From positions 1 through 5,447 of the forward strand of contig JAFCEA010000042.1 in NCBI GenBank assembly GCA_017609385.1: 5,447 bases of DNA, given 5' to 3'. The notes below the pieces were generated by a model. It saw only the letters and a program-made list of their open reading frames with translations, did not search any database and was not told the DNA's origin. The position numbers and the translations under genes were made by a program. Shown here piece by piece: positions 4,093 through 5,447 of the stretch (its first letter is position 1; every line of letters begins with the position of its first letter). The DNA comes from Candidatus Woesearchaeota archaeon. GTDB lineage: Archaea; Nanobdellota; Nanobdellia; Woesearchaeales; CG1-02-33-12.

Positions 4093-5447
4093 ATGAATAA
4101 TAAAAGAACAAAAAAAATGCCAAATAAGAATTTTATTATTGAAGTTCTATTGTTCTTAATCTTTTTTGTAGTTTTAACCCTTGATTGTTATGCTGCAAGC
4201 TGCTCAGATTCTGATGGTGGAATAAATTATTACACTTATGGGCAGTGTATCTCTGGAATTAGTGGTCTGACATTTAGTGATCGTTGCCAAGATTCAACAA
4301 CAGTCAATGAAAAGTATTGTTGTGGTGATGGCTGCTGTAATACAGATTACTCAAAATCAAATTATGAATGTAGTGGTGGAATATTAGTAGCAGAACCTTA
4401 CTGTGGCGATGGAAACTGTGATGAGGACAATAATGAGGATTGTTCTTCTTGTCCACAGGATTGTGGTGTCTGTACAGTTGATTGTGGTACTGGTTGCTAT
4501 TGTGATGCAATGAGTACTTGTAACAGCGGTTATGTTGATAGTGGCGAAACCTGCCCAAAAAATGGTGTTGTTGGACAATGTTGCTGCCCAGTTAGTATTG
4601 ACACCTGTAATACAGCTGGTCATAAGGATTGTGAGCCAGAATATGGTGAAGACTGCGAAAACTGCCCTGCTGATTGCGGTGTTTGCGGTGGTTGTACACC
4701 TGGTTGCACTGCTGACTGCTATTGTGATGTAGCAGATGGCTGTGACGGATGTGGGGGGGGATATACTCCAACTTCAGTTACCTGTAAGGGAGCACTTGGT
4801 ATTACTGGAACCTGCTGCTGCTTAGAAGGAGAAATTGGTGGGTGTGGTGATGGATATTGTGATGAATTAAAGGATGAAAACTGTGAGAACTGCCCTGAGG
4901 ATTGCCCATGCCCAGATGGACAAAGTTGTGTAGATGGTGAATGTGTTGATGATACCCCTGTTGATCCATGTGCTGGTGTGAACTGTGGCTCTTGCAGATA
5001 TTGCTCTGGTGGTAATTGCTATTATTATTGCTCTGGCACTAGCTCAAGTTGCGGCTGCACCTCTTGTACAAACTGTGGTTCTTGTGCCTATTGCTCTAAT
5101 TATAACTGCTATAACTATTGTTCTGGAACAGATACAGATTGTGGCTGCACCACTTGTACAAACTGTAATACTCAAGATAATTGGTATAATGTTGGTAATA
5201 GTTATCCTTGTTGTGATTTGACTGATCCTGATACTATATGTACATGCCAAGATCAAGAATATAGAGATTATTATTGCAGTGATGGCTCTTGTAACCCATA
5301 CACTGTAACAGATACACAAATTGTTAGATCTAGTTGTAATAATTGCGGTTACTGCAAAACATGTTCTGATGGAACATGCGTAGATAAACCAGGTGTTAAA
5401 GGTAAAGTTACAAATGTTTCAGGAGAGCCAATTGAAGGAGCTGAAGT
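4093..5447 (+). CDS. Large secreted cysteine-rich repeat protein, 3' end outside window
   Basis: The ATG at 4093 follows GAGGT (4085-4089) by 3 nt, and the frame is open to the window edge: 451 full codons without a stop. Residues 1-35 are a signal peptide, with a basic n-region (MNNKRTKKMPNKN), a hydrophobic core (VLLFLIFFVVLTL) and a likely cut near CYAA|S. Of 451 residues, 76 are Cys (about 17%). Residues 104-273 hold three diverged modules built on CGDG.C, then C..CP.DC, then CYCD and CCC. Residues 297-356 are two 30-residue tandem repeats starting NCGSC. At about 432 the cysteine-rich part ends, and GVKGKVTNVSGEPIEGAEV looks like the first strand and turn of a carboxypeptidase-regulatory-like (CnaB-type) beta-sandwich domain. 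I infer a disulfide-stabilised surface stalk or adhesin. Metal binding is an alternative, less likely outside the cell. It is probably in an operon with the preceding gene. Confidence 0.9.
   Translation, partial: MNNKRTKKMPNKNFIIEVLLFLIFFVVLTLDCYAASCSDSDGGINYYTYGQCISGISGLTFSDRCQDSTTVNEKYCCGDGCCNTDYSKSNYECSGGILVAEPYCGDGNCDEDNNEDCSSCPQDCGVCTVDCGTGCYCDAMSTCNSGYVDSGETCPKNGVVGQCCCPVSIDTCNTAGHKDCEPEYGEDCENCPADCGVCGGCTPGCTADCYCDVADGCDGCGGGYTPTSVTCKGALGITGTCCCLEGEIGGCGDGYCDELKDENCENCPEDCPCPDGQSCVDGECVDDTPVDPCAGVNCGSCRYCSGGNCYYYCSGTSSSCGCTSCTNCGSCAYCSNYNCYNYCSGTDTDCGCTTCTNCNTQDNWYNVGNSYPCCDLTDPDTICTCQDQEYRDYYCSDGSCNPYTVTDTQIVRSSCNNCGYCKTCSDGTCVDKPGVKGKVTNVSGEPIEGAE
4402..4911 (+). repeat. Three diverged CGDG/C..CP.DC modules within the cysteine-rich protein
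   Basis: Module 1 begins at Cys104 with CGDGNCDEDNNEDC, then CSSCPQDCG. Module 2 (from Cys172) keeps CENCPADCG at 188-196. Module 3 (from Cys251) has CGDGYCDE, then CENCPEDC at 264-271. The C..CP.DC cores are 71 and 76 residues apart. Modules 1 and 2 also share a CYCD tetrapeptide and end in CCC (163-165, 241-243). The same CGDG.C...C..CP.DCG signature appears in other secreted prokaryotic proteins I recognise by pattern; its function is not known to me. Confidence 0.8.
4981..5160 (+). repeat. 90-bp tandem repeat (two copies) coding for a 30-residue Cys-rich unit
   Basis: The copies are 4981-5070 and 5071-5160. Both encode NCGSC.YCS, then NCY.YCSGT, then CGCT.CT, with seven... cysteine positions and the glycine turns kept in register (residues 297-326 and 327-356), while the DNA differs mostly at third positions. 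A third copy begins NCN at 357 but then diverges. The unit sits between the CGDG modules and the beta-sandwich start. Confidence 0.85.

Noticed and set aside
4304..4623. Minus-strand open frames rich in His/Asn or Thr/Ile across the cysteine-rich gene
   Set aside because: They are complements of repeated Cys/Gly/Asp codons in the + strand gene, with no ribosome binding site and no plausible protein composition.
4981..5160. Tandem repeat as a CRISPR array
   Set aside because: It has two 90-bp in-frame coding copies with no spacers between them.
4985..5319. Hydrophobic Ala/Ile/Val-rich frames on + (4985-5221) and - (5044-5319) that look like membrane proteins
   Set aside because: They are frame shadows of TGT/TGC-rich repeats; the true frame has a signal peptide, kept Cys spacing and third-position divergence between tandem copies.

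Overview
The window looks like a piece of an A+T-rich archaeal genome, most plausibly a DPANN-type lineage (Woesearchaeota/Pacearchaeota-like); the lineage is inference. The archaeal call rests on BRE/TATA promoters (a purine-rich CCGAAAG followed by TTTATATA at 365-380, and a second TATA box at 1573-1582), short T-run terminators, and GAGGT ribosome binding sites before three of the genes. It also fits an N-terminal helical segment plus membrane anchor of a kind common in DPANN proteins, and a cysteine-rich secreted protein. All supported genes lie on the + strand.

Layout. 1-305 is the C-terminal end of a multi-pass membrane protein. 306-443 holds a T-run terminator and a near-consensus archaeal promoter. 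444-1517 encodes an exported, probably lipid-anchored protein whose outer domain resembles a C39-type papain-fold peptidase but has no histidine after its candidate catalytic cysteine. A terminator follows at about 1530-1545. Roughly 1560-2880 is an IS110-family insertion sequence. Its DEDD transposase gene (1673-2753) is broken by a one-base frameshift at 2036-2040 and an in-frame amber at 2097-2099. Its leader (1610-1686) and especially its 3' end (2703-2858) look like structured RNA. 2884-4074 encodes a single-pass membrane-anchored protein with a helical extracytoplasmic domain. 18 bp later, 4093 to the window edge opens a long secreted protein with 76 cysteines in 451 residues, truncated by the window; it is easy to miss because its stop codon lies outside.

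How it fits together. Every non-mobile gene here encodes an envelope or exported protein, so this looks like a cell-surface locus. The last two genes are probably one operon; both products carry many extracytoplasmic cysteines. The insertion sequence sits between the lipoprotein gene and this operon and may have displaced or replaced the operon's promoter.

The best candidate for something undescribed is the 3' end of the IS110 element. An island of about 49% G+C (flanks 25-28%) is bounded almost exactly by a 13-nt long-range stem (12 of 13 paired) and contains a bulged 9-bp hairpin. This is what a guide ('bridge' or 'seek') RNA of an archaeal IS110/IS1111-type element could look like. That function is inferred, not shown.
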